Notes: generated by a model not told the origin, from the letters alone. Positions 43,257 through 54,896 are shown, numbered from the stretch's first letter. The stretch is DNA of 64,000 nucleotides from Pyrenula massariospora (GCA_021030905.1 JAGFMI010000002.1:682001-746000), one strand, 5' to 3'. Numbers and translations are program-made.

Positions 43257-43810
43257 ATGACTTAAGTGTTTTTAAGTCATTTATTTACGCAATTAATCAT
43301 CATACTACTACACTGATAGTAGCATTGGTTAGACTACATGATCAGGCTTCGCATCACAGGTGAGACGACAAGTTTGTTAGTACCAGGTCTATTTTAAGAT
43401 CTGCGACGACTGTGGATGCAATAAGCCGAGCACAATGCTGGAGAACACTGAAGGAGCTGGTGAAGTGAACCTAGCATTAAATGAGCGCGCCGTTTTGGGG
43501 ATTTGGAAAGCCCCTTTCTTTTACCGCGAGCTAGATGACGAAATGGAGAGGATCCACCTGTGGGAAATTTCAAAGGCTGATGTGCTCCTTTCTAACATCA
43601 CTACACACTTTGCAGAGCATCTTCAAGACTTCGACGAGTTTCCGCCTCCTACATTGACCAGCTCTGCTTCTCCAGGCACCAATTGCCCTCCCTCGACCGC
43701 TGCTGCGTGGGATCTCAACACAAAGCTTTCAACGGGCAGATATCTGACGTGGGGAATGTGCGTTAGTGCCATATTTTCCAGCATCTTAAACTTCGATAAA
43801 GAATATATGC
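43257..43810. other. Convergent region with one doubtful ORF
   Basis: 554 bp between the SSXT gene (+) and the isochorismatase (-). Contains most of the doubtful ORF at 43435, described separately; otherwise AT-rich 3' flank. Confidence 0.45.
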
Positions 43811-43854
43811 TCACCGGTCAAAGAACGGCACAATATTCGCAGCACTTGGGCTAG
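43435..43854 (+). CDS. Doubtful hypothetical ORF overlapping the isochorismatase 3' end
   Basis: An open frame of 139 residues, acidic, with a plausible globular stretch (GIWKAPFFYRELDDEMERIHLWEI). It has no known domain and no signal peptide. The last 44 bp overlap the coding end of the opposite-strand isochorismatase. It could be a real orphan gene, an exon of something larger or a chance ORF. Nothing in the promoter or codon use settles it. Confidence 0.25.
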   Translation: MLENTEGAGEVNLALNERAVLGIWKAPFFYRELDDEMERIHLWEISKADVLLSNITTHFAEHLQDFDEFPPPTLTSSASPGTNCPPSTAAAWDLNTKLSTGRYLTWGMCVSAIFSSILNFDKEYMLTGQRTAQYSQHLG

Positions 43855-44675
43855 TGTTCCTCCAGTCTCGAAATAGCTCTGCAACGATCGAGAATAGATT
43901 CATGACCTGAACACCGGCAGCTTGCATGCGCCCAATCGCATTGGTCGCAATACGATCATTGTAAGCACCACTCGCCTCGGCGTTGACGAAAACATGGTAG
44001 CCGGCTTCACGGAGGGAAAGAGCAAGGAAAGCCACGCCTGGAGAGCTGTGAGTGACCTTTGCTGTGGCTAGAGCAAGGGATAGCAAAGAGACGAGGGGAT
44101 ATGCATTGCTTACAAACGTCTGTTGTGATTCCAGCAACGATCATCTGCCTCTTTCCCGTGGCCTGGACCGCGGCGCGGAAATCTGGGTTGTCCCAGGCGT
44201 TGACTTCCCCTGGACGTCGGATCAGCGGTGCATTCGGGTACATGTCTAGGATTTCGGAGGGGAGAGGGCCGTTCGGTCCAGACTCGACGCTAGTGGTGAT
44301 GACGGTGGGCAAGTTGAATAGATTGCCTATGCCAGCGTGCGCGATCATCGAGTTGCGGAAGGCAGTGGGCTCCCAGTCGCGGACGGAGGCGGCGAGGCCG
44401 AGTTGGAGATCAACGACAAGAAGAGCCTAGTGAGATGGTATTAAAAGAGATAAGATATGGACGCAGAGCCATTGGAAGACAAGGGCGGCACGAACAGAAT
44501 CATTCTGGTTGAGGCGTGTGTATGGGGGATCTGTCCATTGACAAGGGTTTGTTAATACTGTTGGGAACTCTGAGCTTAGGCTCAACTTAGGAAATTACGA
44601 ACTCGTTAGGCTCATCACTGTTGGAAAGATAGGTGTTGCTGCAACAAGGGCCGGTGTGGTGAAAGAGAACTTCAT
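43811..44675 (-). CDS. Isochorismatase-family cysteine hydrolase
   Basis: Exons 44675-44603, 44530-44496, 44426-44114 and 44037-43811, 215 residues. The fold is marked by D42 in ALLVVDLQLGL, the Asn/Trp motif RRPGEVNAWDNP and the nucleophile C141 in IVAGITTDVCVAFLALSLREAGY. The last intron splits the Cys codon and its removal restores the motif exactly. The first ~22 residues (MKFSFTTPALVAATPIFPTV) look like a signal or targeting peptide. Relatives hydrolyse amides or vinyl ethers (YcaC, nicotinamidase, isochorismatase), so the substrate is open. Introns 1 and 2 both need a GTTCGT donor to keep frame (reading SLTNPPYTRLNQNDSALLVV). This is unusual, so the N-terminal exons are less certain than the core. 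Confidence 0.82.
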
Positions 44676-45465
44676 TCTGAAGCGAGGACTTGGCAGATTT
44701 TTCTATGTTCTGATGATGTATCGAATTTATTGAAGCTCTCTACTTTGTTCAGATATGCAAATGGAAATTGTTGGAAATATGTTGACGTCTCAGCCCAGCA
44801 GCGTTCCCACATTTTATATACACTTAGCGACATCAATTTGGCTGCATTATTTCTCAGCCCAGCAAAAATCTTCCCATCCGCAATCACTCGTGGCAGAAAC
44901 GTCGACCTGATTACATCGTTTGCCTCAAGCGGCAATCCATGCTAAAGGCAGGAACGAAGGTTAAACTTTCAAGGCAGCCCAGCCGTGCGTTTATTCTCCT
45001 TGGCGGAGCCGTAAACAGTAAATCCGTTTTCATCGACGTGAACTCATTGGTTATGAAGGAGCTCGGGTTAGAGTGGCATCTAGCCATTGCGGAGATGCTT
45101 ACAGAGGGACTAAAAGTGGTGGAAGGAGATTTGCAATCCACGATACTGGGAGTGGAACGAGTCCCGCGAGGCTTTATAATTTTAATGATCTTGAGGTTCG
45201 TGTGTATGCTGACTAAAGTCTGGCAGCAGAGTGTTGTGGTCTTTCGACTTGCTTAGAGGAGACTGGGACAAGGAAGTTTTTGGTATGTGACGTGGTAGTA
45301 GAAAGTTAAACGATTGATTTATGGCCACGGCTGCAATTGCAAAATAGACTTTCGCATGTGGTCTACTTCTCAGCCTCGAGGTATCAGAACCTTGGAGACG
45401 GGACTGACTACTGAACAAGATATCAACAACCTTAGACCTACCTGTGAAACCGCCTCTCGGCTCTT
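44676..45465. other. Intergenic, isochorismatase promoter and DUF427 3' end
   Basis: 790 bp. A 105-codon plus-strand ORF (44939-45256) lacks any recognisable feature and is not called. Nothing else seen. Confidence 0.45.
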
Positions 45466-46286
45466 TCAACTCCAATATGAGATCGGTCTTTCTAGCTTCT
45501 TTCCATCGAGCTCCATATCAACCTTCTCGTTGTAGAAGCAAAGGCAATTCGTAATAGGTGTGCACCCCAGCAACGGTCTTTTGTAATACCAGATGATGTC
45601 CCTGTGCTGTTCTCCGTTTGGCAACATGAGGCTATAATACTCCGCCTCGCCTTTGTAGGGACACTGAGTCCTGAGAGTGGACGGTTTCAGAAGCGCCCAG
45701 TCTGTAATCGACGTCGTGGGGATATAATAACGTGTTGGGAGAGAGGTCTCATACAAATGATACGAAACGGTTGTGCTTGCGAGGGAGACGCCATTAAGTG
45801 AAATTTTTAGCGGCCTTGTTGAAGTGAGGATATCAATACGTTTGAAAGGATCTCGTGGGTGGACGAATATAGGAGTGTCCTCTTCGTAAAATTGGTCTAC
45901 CGCGGAGAAATCAATCTTGACCAGGCCGGACAGGGGGCCGGCAGAGAAGGAAATGATACGGAAGAGAGATTTGGAGCCGATGCTGAGCGTGAGGAGCGCG
46001 GCCTTGCCGTCTTCAAGTGTCTCTGACGTGGTGGCGTCATGTACGTGGTCCCTTGGTACATAGTATTGGGGGTATTTCTCATGTTCCCAGACGTAGACGG
46101 CGGAGGTGGTATCAACAATGAATTTGTTATTGAAGCGGATGCGGATGCGCCGGGAGGTGGGAAGGGTCTTATGGGGTCCATCAGCGATCATGCGATGTGC
46201 GAGCTCTTTGAGGCTACAACATCGTTGTAAGTACGAATAGATATTTCCAAATTTGAATTGAATTTCCGATAGACTCACTCGTCCAT
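45466..46286 (-). CDS. DUF427 (NTP_transf_9-like) tandem-domain protein
   Basis: Exons 46286-46279 and 46213-45466, 251 residues. The first exon is only 8 nt (Met-Asp and part of a codon); a 65-nt intron follows and the join gives MDDLKELAHRMIADGPHKTL. Two similar half-domains follow: IRFNNKFIVDTTSAVYVWEHEKYPQYYVP (from residue ~27) and a second around ~130-235 (KISLNGVSLASTTVSYHLYETSLPTRYYIP, ending LDGKKLERP). This repeat is the DUF427 signature, a small beta-barrel of unknown biochemical role. An in-frame ATG 33 nt upstream is possible. It shares a divergent promoter region with NMA111. Confidence 0.85.
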
Positions 46287-47429
46287 GTTTTCAGTACGAT
46301 GGATCTCGCGGAGCGTCATCGTGGCGAGACGGCCAACTTCCGATTCAAGCCGAGTTATTTCACTACCTTTGAGATAGTTGAATGGCCTAATCCTCAATTG
46401 AATCGTGAGTTTTCTACCAGGTCCTCAAGTGTGGACCGTGCAGCTGTAGTCGACGGGACTTCTCCGTCATGCAGCGTATATCAAAAGAGGGGGGGAATGC
46501 GGGGAGCGCAGGATCGCTGCGAAAGACAGATTGGCGGCGGTATTGCTGAAATACTTCTTTGAGACCGTCCACAGTTGCTCTTGGAAATCATCCGGGGTCA
46601 GCGTTCGGCCACACCGTATGTACAGAACTTCTTCTCGACATGAGCCGAAGAGACATTGCTGTCATATCCCTTGGCTCAGACCTTACCTGCCTTCGCCCCA
46701 TGAGATGACATAGACATTAGACAATGCCTTCAAGCAGAGCGTCCGAGTAAGCCAATCTGGCTGTGTTCGTGACATGTGCCTTGTTGCTCAAAGGCCAACA
46801 AGAGGCTATGGTGTAGATAAGTTTTGTAGACGAGCAGCCAGAATGATCAGTGGCAGGGATGTCGACTCTGAGGCACGGACCGATCTGGCCCCGATGCGGC
46901 TCGAGGTGGTTGTCCGCAGCTGAAATCCTCGTCGACTCGCCTGTTCCTGGCACTAACCCCCAATCCGAAGTCCTCTTTCAACACAAGAGCCTTACGAGTC
47001 ATTCCGTGCCTGAAATATCATAGGCCCCCGCGGGCCCAGGCTGGGATATTTTGCTTTCTCGAATAAGCGCTCGTTATCACCTGGTTGGGCTGCTCGTTTT
47101 CCCGGCCAGGTCATGTTACTCTCGCTCCGCACCAGGCCTGGATGAACTTCTGTATCGCCCCTGCGACCACAAGGGCTTTTATCCTCTTTCCCACCCCCCG
47201 ACCTTCCTTATTTTCAGCTTGTCATACCGTGAAGAACAGATCCAGTATCTCTATCTTACCACTGTGTCAGCGCCAGTCTCTTCCAACCTCGACTTTATCC
47301 TCGGATGCTCATTTGAAATATCGCTTCGCAGGCCGACCATATCCGAATAACACCCTCCAATCCTTCCATCAGAAAGAAATTCGGAGGCACGGCTTCTCCT
47401 CATCCCGAATATCTCGCTTTTCTACATCC
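46287..47429. other. Divergent promoter region, DUF427 gene / NMA111
   Basis: 1.14 kb. The NMA111 frame is open from 47085, but the sequence before 47430 is Ser/Pro/Thr-rich and not conserved-looking, so it is treated as 5' UTR. No other gene seen. Confidence 0.5.
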
Positions 47430-50400
47430 ATGGCAATGAATGGAGACGCTCGTCCGAAGCGAAAGCAAAGTCCAGTTTCTGCCCTCGATCGGCCATCAAA
47501 GCATCTAAAGCCAGACGTTGCGGCGGGCACTCCGGGTGACACAACCCCGAACAATGGCACTATCTACGATGTCGTGAATGATGTGGACGAAGCTCGTATG
47601 GTGAATCCTATGAGTGCGTCTGCAGATTCCCCTGAATGGCAAGCAACCATTGAGCAGGTGGTGAAGAGCGTGGTATCGATACATTTCTGTCAGACTTGTT
47701 CCTTTGATACCGATTTATCTGTATCAAGTCAGGCTACTGGCTTTGTGGTTGATGCTGAAAGGGGCTATATCTTGACCAACAGGCACGTTGCCTGCTCCGG
47801 GCCTTTTTGGGGTTATTGCATATTTGACAACCATGAAGAGGTAGGCGAAACCCTTATTTTGCGGATCTTAGATACTAACAAAGTAGTGTGATGTTACACC
47901 CGTTTATCGCGACCCCGTTCATGACTTCGGCATCCTAAAATTTGACCCGAAAAAGATCAAGTACATGCCACTTACTGCACTGCAACTGCAACCAGAATCG
48001 GCGAAGGTGGGTGTGGAGATCAGAGTTGTTGGAAACGATGCCGGGGAGAAGCTCAGCATATTATCCGGTGTGATTAGTCGGCTCGATCGCAATGCCCCGG
48101 AATACGGCGAAGGCTACAGCGACTTCAATACTAACTACATTCAAGCTGCGGCTGCCGCCAGTGGAGGTAGCTCAGGAAGCCCTGTTGTCAATCTCAGTGG
48201 TCATGCTATTGCATTGCAAGCTGGTGGACGGATGGATGGAGCAGCTACCGATTACTTCTTGCCACTAGATCGGCCGCTCCGGGCCCTTGAATGCATCCGC
48301 AAAAAGCTCCCAATCAGCCGTGGAACAATCCAAACCCAATGGGTATTCAAACCGTTTGACGAATGCCGCCGACTTGGTCTCACACCTGACTGGGAAGAAG
48401 CTGTTCGGAAAAATTTCCCAAATGATAATAGTATGTTGGTTGCGGAAATTGTTCTGCCGGAAGGTCCTGGTGATGGGAAACTTCGTGAAGGAGATGTTCT
48501 TATCATGGTCAATCGCAAGCTTCTCACTAGCTTTGTGCAGCTTGATTCCATACTCGACAGCAGTGTGGGAATGACCGTAGACCTCCTTGTTCAGCGTGGC
48601 GGCGAGGACGTGGAAGTTACCTTGGCAGTTGGCGATCTTCATGCTATCACTCCCGATCGCTTTGTCACTGTGGCGGGAGGCAGCTTTCATAGCCTCTCTT
48701 ACCAACAAGCCCGGCTCTACGCCATAGCCGTCAAGGGAGTCTATGTTTGTGAGGCGGCGGGCTCTTTCAAGTTGGAGAGTACGCTTTCTGGGTGGATAAT
48801 TGAAGCAGTCGACCAGCGAGAAACGCCAGACCTCGAGACCTTTATCGAGGTAATGAATTCAATTCCAGATCGTTCCCGGGTTGTCCTCTCCTACCGACAT
48901 ATTCGCGATCTACACACACATGGCACGAGTATTGTCCATATCGACCGGCACTGGCACCCTAAGATGAGATTATCTATTCGTAACGATGAGACTGGCTTAT
49001 GGGACTTTCAAGATATCGGGGAGCCGCTCGCAGCTCCACCTCCAGAACCTCGCGCTGCTAGCTTCATTCGAATGGACGGGGTAAGCCAGCCAGCTGTTGC
49101 TGATATAGTCCGATCTTTCGTTCGCATATCCTGCAATATGCCTGTCAAGCTTGATGGATATCCACAGGCTCGCAAAACAGGGTTTGGCGTCGTGGTAGAC
49201 GCCGAGAATGGACTTGTCGTCGTTTCAAGAGCGATTGTGCCCTACGACCTTTGTGATATAACCGTCACCGTGGCCGATAGCATCATTGTTGAAGGCAAGG
49301 TTCTTTTCCTGCATCCCTTGCAAAATTATGCCATCATTAAATACGATTCCTCCCTTGTTCAAGCGCCTGTCAAGTCTGCCGTTCTCGCCACGGAAACAAT
49401 TAAACAGGGAGAGGACACAACTTTTGTCGGCTTCAACCAGAACCACCGCATCGTGGTCGCCAAGACCACCGTCACAGATATAACAACTGTTGCAATTCCC
49501 TGTAACGCTTCCGCACCTCGATATCGCGCGCTGAATCTAGATGCTATTACCGTTGATACTGGCCTTTCCAGCCAATGCTCTAACGGCGTATTACTGCGGG
49601 AGGATGGCGTTGTTCAAGCATTGTGGCTGAACTACATTGGCGAAAGAACTCCAAACAACCATAAAGATGTTGAATACCACCTTGGGCTTGCCGTCCCCAG
49701 TCTCAGACCTATTGTCTCTCAGATCTCCGAAGGCCAAATACCCTCTCTCCGGATCCTGCCAGTAGAAACTTATGTGGTTCAGATGTCCCAAGTTAGGATC
49801 ATGGGCGTTTCTGAAGAGTGGATACAGCGTGTGGCTCTCGCTAATTCCAGTAGACACCAGCTTTTCATGGTACGCAAGGTCGATTGCCCACCACCTGACG
49901 CTGAGGATGAAGGAGAGGATTCCCGCCTGCAGGAAGGAGATATTATCCTCACTTTGAATAACCAACTCATCACCCGCGTCAACGAGCTTGACATCATGTA
50001 CGATCACCCATATCTGGATGCCCTCATCGTTCGCCGTGGCAAGGAAAAGCGCATCCGCGTTCGCACGATTCCCACCCAAGATTTAGAAACTACTCGTGCG
50101 GTCCTTTTCTGCGGCGCTGTCCTCCAAAAGCCTCATCATGCCGTCCGTCAGCAGATTTCGAAAATACATTCAGAAGTCTACGTTTCTGCGCGCAGTAGAG
50201 GCAGTCCAGCTTATCAATACGGTCTTGCCCCGACCAACTTTATTACAGCTGTAAATGGAGTCGAAACGAAGGATCTAGATAGCTTTGTGCGGGAAGTACA
50301 CAAGATCCCTGATAACACCTACTTTCGGTTGCGAGCGGTCACTTTCGACAATGTACCTTGGGTCGCTACAATGAAAAAGAACGATCATTATGTAAGTAAT

Positions 50401-50624
50401 TCTCCACAAAACGGTGCTATTATTTCGACAAATGACAGCTAACCTATCGCTAGTTCCCTATGTCGGAGTACATTAAAGATAGCAAAGAGCCGAGCGGTTG
50501 GAGGACAGTATCATATGAGAAGAAAGGCGACACAGGCATCGACGGCGTGCCACAAACAGCAGATAACATGGACGAAGGTGGAGGTGGCGAAGGCAGCGGT
50601 GGGGAGGAGGGTCCCGATTACTGA
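47430..50624 (+). CDS. NMA111: NMA111, nuclear HtrA-like serine protease with PDZ domains
   Basis: Exons 47430-47840, 47887-50391 and 50454-50624, 1028 residues. Nma111 is the fungal pro-apoptotic HtrA/Omi relative, built of two protease-like and several PDZ domains. The first protease domain is complete: H119 (TNRHVAC), D150 ([10 protein letters not shown]) and S235 (GGSSGSPVV). The second ([11 protein letters not shown]) is degenerate and inactive-looking, as in the family. PDZ-like segments are at ~320-400 and ~770-960. A basic motif, PKRKQS, near the start fits the known nuclear location. The start at 47430 gives [12 protein letters not shown], matching the usual family length. Both introns (46 and 62 nt) restore conserved sequence ([26 protein letters not shown]). 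The tail is Gly/acidic. Confidence 0.95.
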
Positions 50625-51366
50625 GTCTGCGTTTAACTTAGGCAGTGTATAGGTTGGAACAGACGGGATTTACTGCTGCTAGACAGGGTACATATGGCAC
50701 CTTTTCTTGCCTTCATAGAGTCGAGGCGGAGGCGTGGTCGGTCTCCATTCACGACATTGACTTTTGTGTGTCGATCCGCTTACTCGTTGTAATGTCCCAG
50801 CAAGTTGGGCTTCAGACCAGTACATAATGGAATGATTGACTTTCAATTCGATAAAGACCAGTGACAGGTCGTCTTTGATATGTTCGTTGTAGTGAGAAGA
50901 GAGATCAAAGTATCAAATACTAGACGTTTGATTCCGGCGCGAGTCGGTTTGGTCAAGACCTTTCTTTGAGGGAAAGGTGTGCATTTGGATGAAGCGTCTT
51001 TTCCGGATAGCGAGCATTATGACAGGGCATTTGAAGACCATTTTCAGGGCCACCGTGTCCATCCTGTGGTCTGGAACGCGTAGAGTAGCGCGTCGTGTAA
51101 TTGATGTTGTGACTTGCTGGAGAAATTCTTTGAAGGGACGGCACCGACAGGGTTGTTGGATGCGTAAGGGTGTCTCCTCCTGGGTCGTAGACCAGAGCTT
51201 CAAGGTGACAGCCTAGAAAGCTTTTGGCTGCAAAAGTTGTCGGAAGGCAGCAAGAAGAAAGTTGTAGGTTTTGCTTCAGGCTTTCCCAAGGAGGAAAGCA
51301 GTGACCTGGAGCCTGGTATATTCATTTTGTATCAAACTTTGTGAAAAGCCTGACGAAGCTCTCGAT
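50625..51366. other. Convergent intergenic region
   Basis: 742 bp between NMA111 (+) and the SGNH esterase (-). No supported gene. Confidence 0.5.
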
Positions 51367-52347
51367 TTAACCGCCTGATTGTTGTAATTGTAAGAAAATC
51401 GCCTTGGCAATTCCATTGTGACCTTCTGGTGTAGGGTGAAAGACGCGGGTAAATTCTTCAAATTTAGAGCCCATCGGTGTCAGAACTTGCTGTGCAAAAG
51501 GGGCCGTCACTCCGTTCTCTGCAGGATTAATGTTGACAGCATCTTCAACAGCGGGCTGAAAATTGTAGAACCACGTCTGCGTCCTCTGGAGGTCGGGTTC
51601 CTCCACCCCATCCTCACAAAATCTATGGCCATCATATGGTCCGTCAATATCGACATACTCAGCCCCTCGTGCAGTCGTAGCACCCTCAATAACAACATTC
51701 AACAGCCTAACCAGGTCATTTAAATCTCTCCTCAGCCCCCTCACAAGCTTCATCTCCGGGTTCTTCACACTAAAAGTCGCATTATCACACCTCGTACTCT
51801 CCTCATCGAAAAACCTCGCATACCCCGTCACAAACACCCTCGCCCCTCCCTTTTTCCTCCCCACAATCTCCCCAACCAGATCCAAAAACCTCTCCAGTAA
51901 CCCCCCACCCTCAATCAACCCCCTCGTAATCGCCATCTGCGCCGCACACCCCTCCGCATCCTCCCACCAGCCGTACACGCACGCGTTCAGCGTGCGGAAG
52001 AAATCGACCTCGTTCCCGCCCACGGTGAGCGTGACGACGTCGCTCTGGGGCACGTGGCCGAGCTGGCCGGACTGGACGGTGGCGGTGACGGCGCCGCCGC
52101 AGGAGGCGTCGTGGAAGGACTGCGAGATCGGGGTCAGGGAGAAGGAGGCGGCGGCGAGGGAGATGGGGTAGGCGAGGCTGTAGGCGCCGCAGAGGGGGCG
52201 GAGGGGGCGGCCGGCACCGTTGCCCGAGGCGTAGGAGTCGCCGAGGGAGGTGTATGTTATTGTTGATTTGGGGGATGTGGAGGGGAGGGTGAGGCTTGGT
52301 GTGGATAGGTAGAGGAGGAGGATGCTTGCGGTGAACAGAAGTAGCAT
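51367..52347 (-). CDS. Secreted SGNH/GDSL hydrolase
   Basis: A single exon, 326 residues. A signal peptide (FTASILLLYLSTPSLTL) is followed by the block I nucleophile S38 in YTSLGDSYASG. Block II/III Gly and Asn are in TVGGNEVDFF. The C-terminal His block is HPTPEGHNG (H304/H310). Six or more cysteines in the mature part suggest disulphides, as expected for a secreted enzyme. Members are lipases, acetyl-esterases or phospholipases; this one resembles bacterial and fungal SGNH lipases of the SEST type by the GDSYASG and GGNEVDF motifs. The substrate is unknown. Base composition is strand-asymmetric, with C-rich codons in the N-terminal half and G-rich ones later. Confidence 0.88.
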   Translation of the reverse strand: MLLLFTASILLLYLSTPSLTLPSTSPKSTITYTSLGDSYASGNGAGRPLRPLCGAYSLAYPISLAAASFSLTPISQSFHDASCGGAVTATVQSGQLGHVPQSDVVTLTVGGNEVDFFRTLNACVYGWWEDAEGCAAQMAITRGLIEGGGLLERFLDLVGEIVGRKKGGARVFVTGYARFFDEESTRCDNATFSVKNPEMKLVRGLRRDLNDLVRLLNVVIEGATTARGAEYVDIDGPYDGHRFCEDGVEEPDLQRTQTWFYNFQPAVEDAVNINPAENGVTAPFAQQVLTPMGSKFEEFTRVFHPTPEGHNGIAKAIFLQLQQSGG

Positions 52348-52992
52348 TGTATGCTACGTGAGGGAGATAAAATGCCTGAGAAAGGAACCCTTTTGTAGGC
52401 TTAGAGCCCGTTAAAAGAAGATAAAGATAGTCAGAAATGGACCTTGCAGCTTCAAGGAAATGAAATGGTAAGGTAAATTAGAGACGTTCTGGTGGTACTA
52501 TTTACTAGCTGATTCTCCGTAAAGCATAACAAACAGAAATTGTTAATGAAGAATAAATCCTGAGGTCATCAACAAGTAGAAAGAATACTAAAAGCTTCTA
52601 TAAAATTCACAATTACGCAGAATACGAAGAATGCTTAGGCTTCCGAGATCACGATGTCACGACTGAGACCGTTTGCCGCATTCGGACTGCTGCGCAAGAC
52701 CCTACTCGGTCTTCCGTAGGCGTTGGAGGTCCTGAACATGACGTACCTCAACCTCGGGTCTGAGTGTTGAAATCTAAAGCTAGTACACCATCAAGATGGA
52801 CAAAATCAAAACTACGAGTGTTCAAATTCCATGCTAGTAGATGCAGGGGGCTTGGTAGTTCGAAAAATCTTTGGTACGGTAACGAGAAATGCGACACTTA
52901 CGACTTTGCCTACCTCGTCAGCTTTTCTACGACGTTTGCCTTCTCCAATTCTTCAAAGCCAACGTGGAGCCGAACAATGTTCCGTGACAGCT
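52348..52992. other. Divergent promoter region, SGNH esterase / DHH gene
   Basis: 645 bp. The DHH frame is open back to an ATG at 52831, but that extension is not conserved-looking. No distinctive element. Confidence 0.5.
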
Positions 52993-54405
52993 ATGAAGCG
53001 GGTGAACGGATTCGCTTCAACTGGAAAGCAGAAGAAGGCTAAGCCTACTCAGCCAAAGCCAAGAGAGCCAGACTACTGTGATGTTGAACCGCGTAGAGAT
53101 GAAGTTGGGAACGTTGTTTGGCCGGCGCCAGGAAACGATATAGAGATAGCGAGAGCTTTCATAAAAGAATGGTATGTTATCACTAAGGCGTCACTGCTTT
53201 GCTTGAAAATGCTACTGACAGTCATTTGAAGCGCGGCCAGTAGCCAGAAGACATTACTCGTTCCAGATAAGGATGCAGACGGGCTGTCATCTGGAGTTAT
53301 AGTGTATCGTCTTCTCGAGTCATTAGGTCTGGAAAAATCGAAGATCGACGTGCATCTTGTGAAGAAGGGTGCCACGATGCATGAACCCGACGAACGAGCC
53401 GCAATGTTGGCCAAAGCGCCGAAGTATGTGATCGTGCTCGATCAGGGTAGTATCGAAGCACCACCCGTCGTAGACTCGCTTGAGACGAAGGCTCTCATTA
53501 TCGATCACCATCTGAGCGATTCTTTCCCCGAAAAGGCCAGCGTCGTTTCCGCCTGTCACTATCCACCAGTAGCGACTTCCTCGCTGCTCACATATGAGGT
53601 CTGCAAGGCAATTGCTCCTTCAATGGAGGATTTCGAACAGTCTTGCGCTTATCTCGCCTGCATTGGGACACATGGTGATCTGGGCAACACTCTACAGTGG
53701 AAGCCGCCGTTTCCCAACCTGAATCCAACCTTAAAGCAACACACAAAGAAAGCGATCAACAGCGCCGTGGCGCTGCTCAATGCTCCAAGACGGACTGCAG
53801 AACGCGATGTCAGCATAGCATGGGACGCTCTATTGGCCTCAAAGGGACCAAAGGATCTTCTCAATCATCCTCGCTTACTCGCTGCAAGAGCCGAGATTAA
53901 CGACGAAGTAGAGAGGCACACTCATGCACCTCCAAAGTTCTCAATTGATGGCAAGATTGCTGTCCTGAAGATAAATTCTCAAGCTCAAGTCCACCCTGTT
54001 ATTGCGACTCGATGGGCTGGTTATCTCAATTCTAAGGCTCTAGAGATCGTCATGGTGGCTAATTATGGCTACCTTCCGGGTAAAGTCAATTTTTCATGCA
54101 GAATTGCTCGTTGTGCACGCAGTATGGAACCGCCTGTCAATATCATTAATAGCCTGAAGGCGGCTGCCGCGCTTTCCACAGACGGCTTGCAGGAGCGACT
54201 CGGACCAAGCTTCGCAAGAGGACACAAAGAAGCAAGTGGCGGCATTGTGGACACAGAAGCTTTCGACGACATGATGCGGTTGTTGAGAGTGGGAGAAAAG
54301 CCGGAAAAGAAAGAAGGCGAGACGAAGCCATCGCCAACGAAACGGAAAACCATTGACTCGTCGCCGCAGAAGAACACCATTGGGAACTATTTTCAAAAGA
54401 AGTAG
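52993..54405 (+). CDS. DHH-family phosphoesterase (RecJ-like) with PCNA-binding-like tail
   Basis: Exons 52993-53171 and 53232-54405 (60-nt intron), 450 residues. All DHH metal motifs are present: D72/D74/D76 in VPDKDADGLSSG, D130 in VLDQGS, D151-H152-H153 in IIDHHLSD and D209 in GTHGDLGN. A C-terminal DHHA1-like half has GKVNFSCRIA and FARGHKEASGGIVD. It should therefore be a Mn-dependent phosphoesterase or exonuclease of the RecJ superfamily. The N-terminus is basic (KQKKAKPTQPKPRE), perhaps a nuclear signal. The last residues, KNTIGNYF (440-447), resemble a PIP box lacking the Gln, which would tether it to PCNA. The acceptor at 53231 is chosen because it gives IKECAASSQKTLLVPD. The biological substrate in fungi is not known to me. 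Confidence 0.85.
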
Positions 54406-54896
54406 CTTCTGATACGAAAAGTCGATCTCGGTATGCCGCTACGATAGTCTAATTTGCTCCCTGTCTCTCTTGATGGTTGCTCAATGATTGTTCAACGATT
54501 TGAGAAACGCTAAGAAACATAGCCGTCCTTACGATGCTGTATGAGTTTAATTTTCGCTTAAACATAGCGGGCAATCGTGTGGAACAACTATGGTTTAGCT
54601 CCTTTTCATGACCGACCATTTCGATTCTTATATCCGGTCCGCCGTATGCCGTCGCATGAGTAGTGCTTAAGATGCTTTCCGCCTCTAAAGTCGGTAAAAG
54701 ACACGAAAAGGAGGATGTTGCGTGTGTATATCCAGCCCTGACCAGTAATGTGGGCTCGGAATACGTCAAGTCGAAAAGTGCTGTAAAACTGGAGGAGGAA
54801 GACATGCCGTAGCAACTTTGTGCTCGTTGGGTGGTAGTTGTACAATCTGTTGTGAGCGGCCTTGAAGGCTATGCTGTAGAGTAAGGTATACATACC
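54406..54896. other. Convergent intergenic region
   Basis: 491 bp between the DHH gene (+) and the acyl-CoA dehydrogenase (-). No supported gene. Confidence 0.5.

Noticed and set aside
44939-45256. 105-codon plus-strand ORF between isochorismatase and DUF427
   Set aside because: No recognisable motif or promoter and the opposite strand is open too; treated as chance.
47085-47429. N-terminal extension of NMA111
   Set aside because: Open frame only; low-complexity and not needed for the known family N-terminus with its basic nuclear signal.
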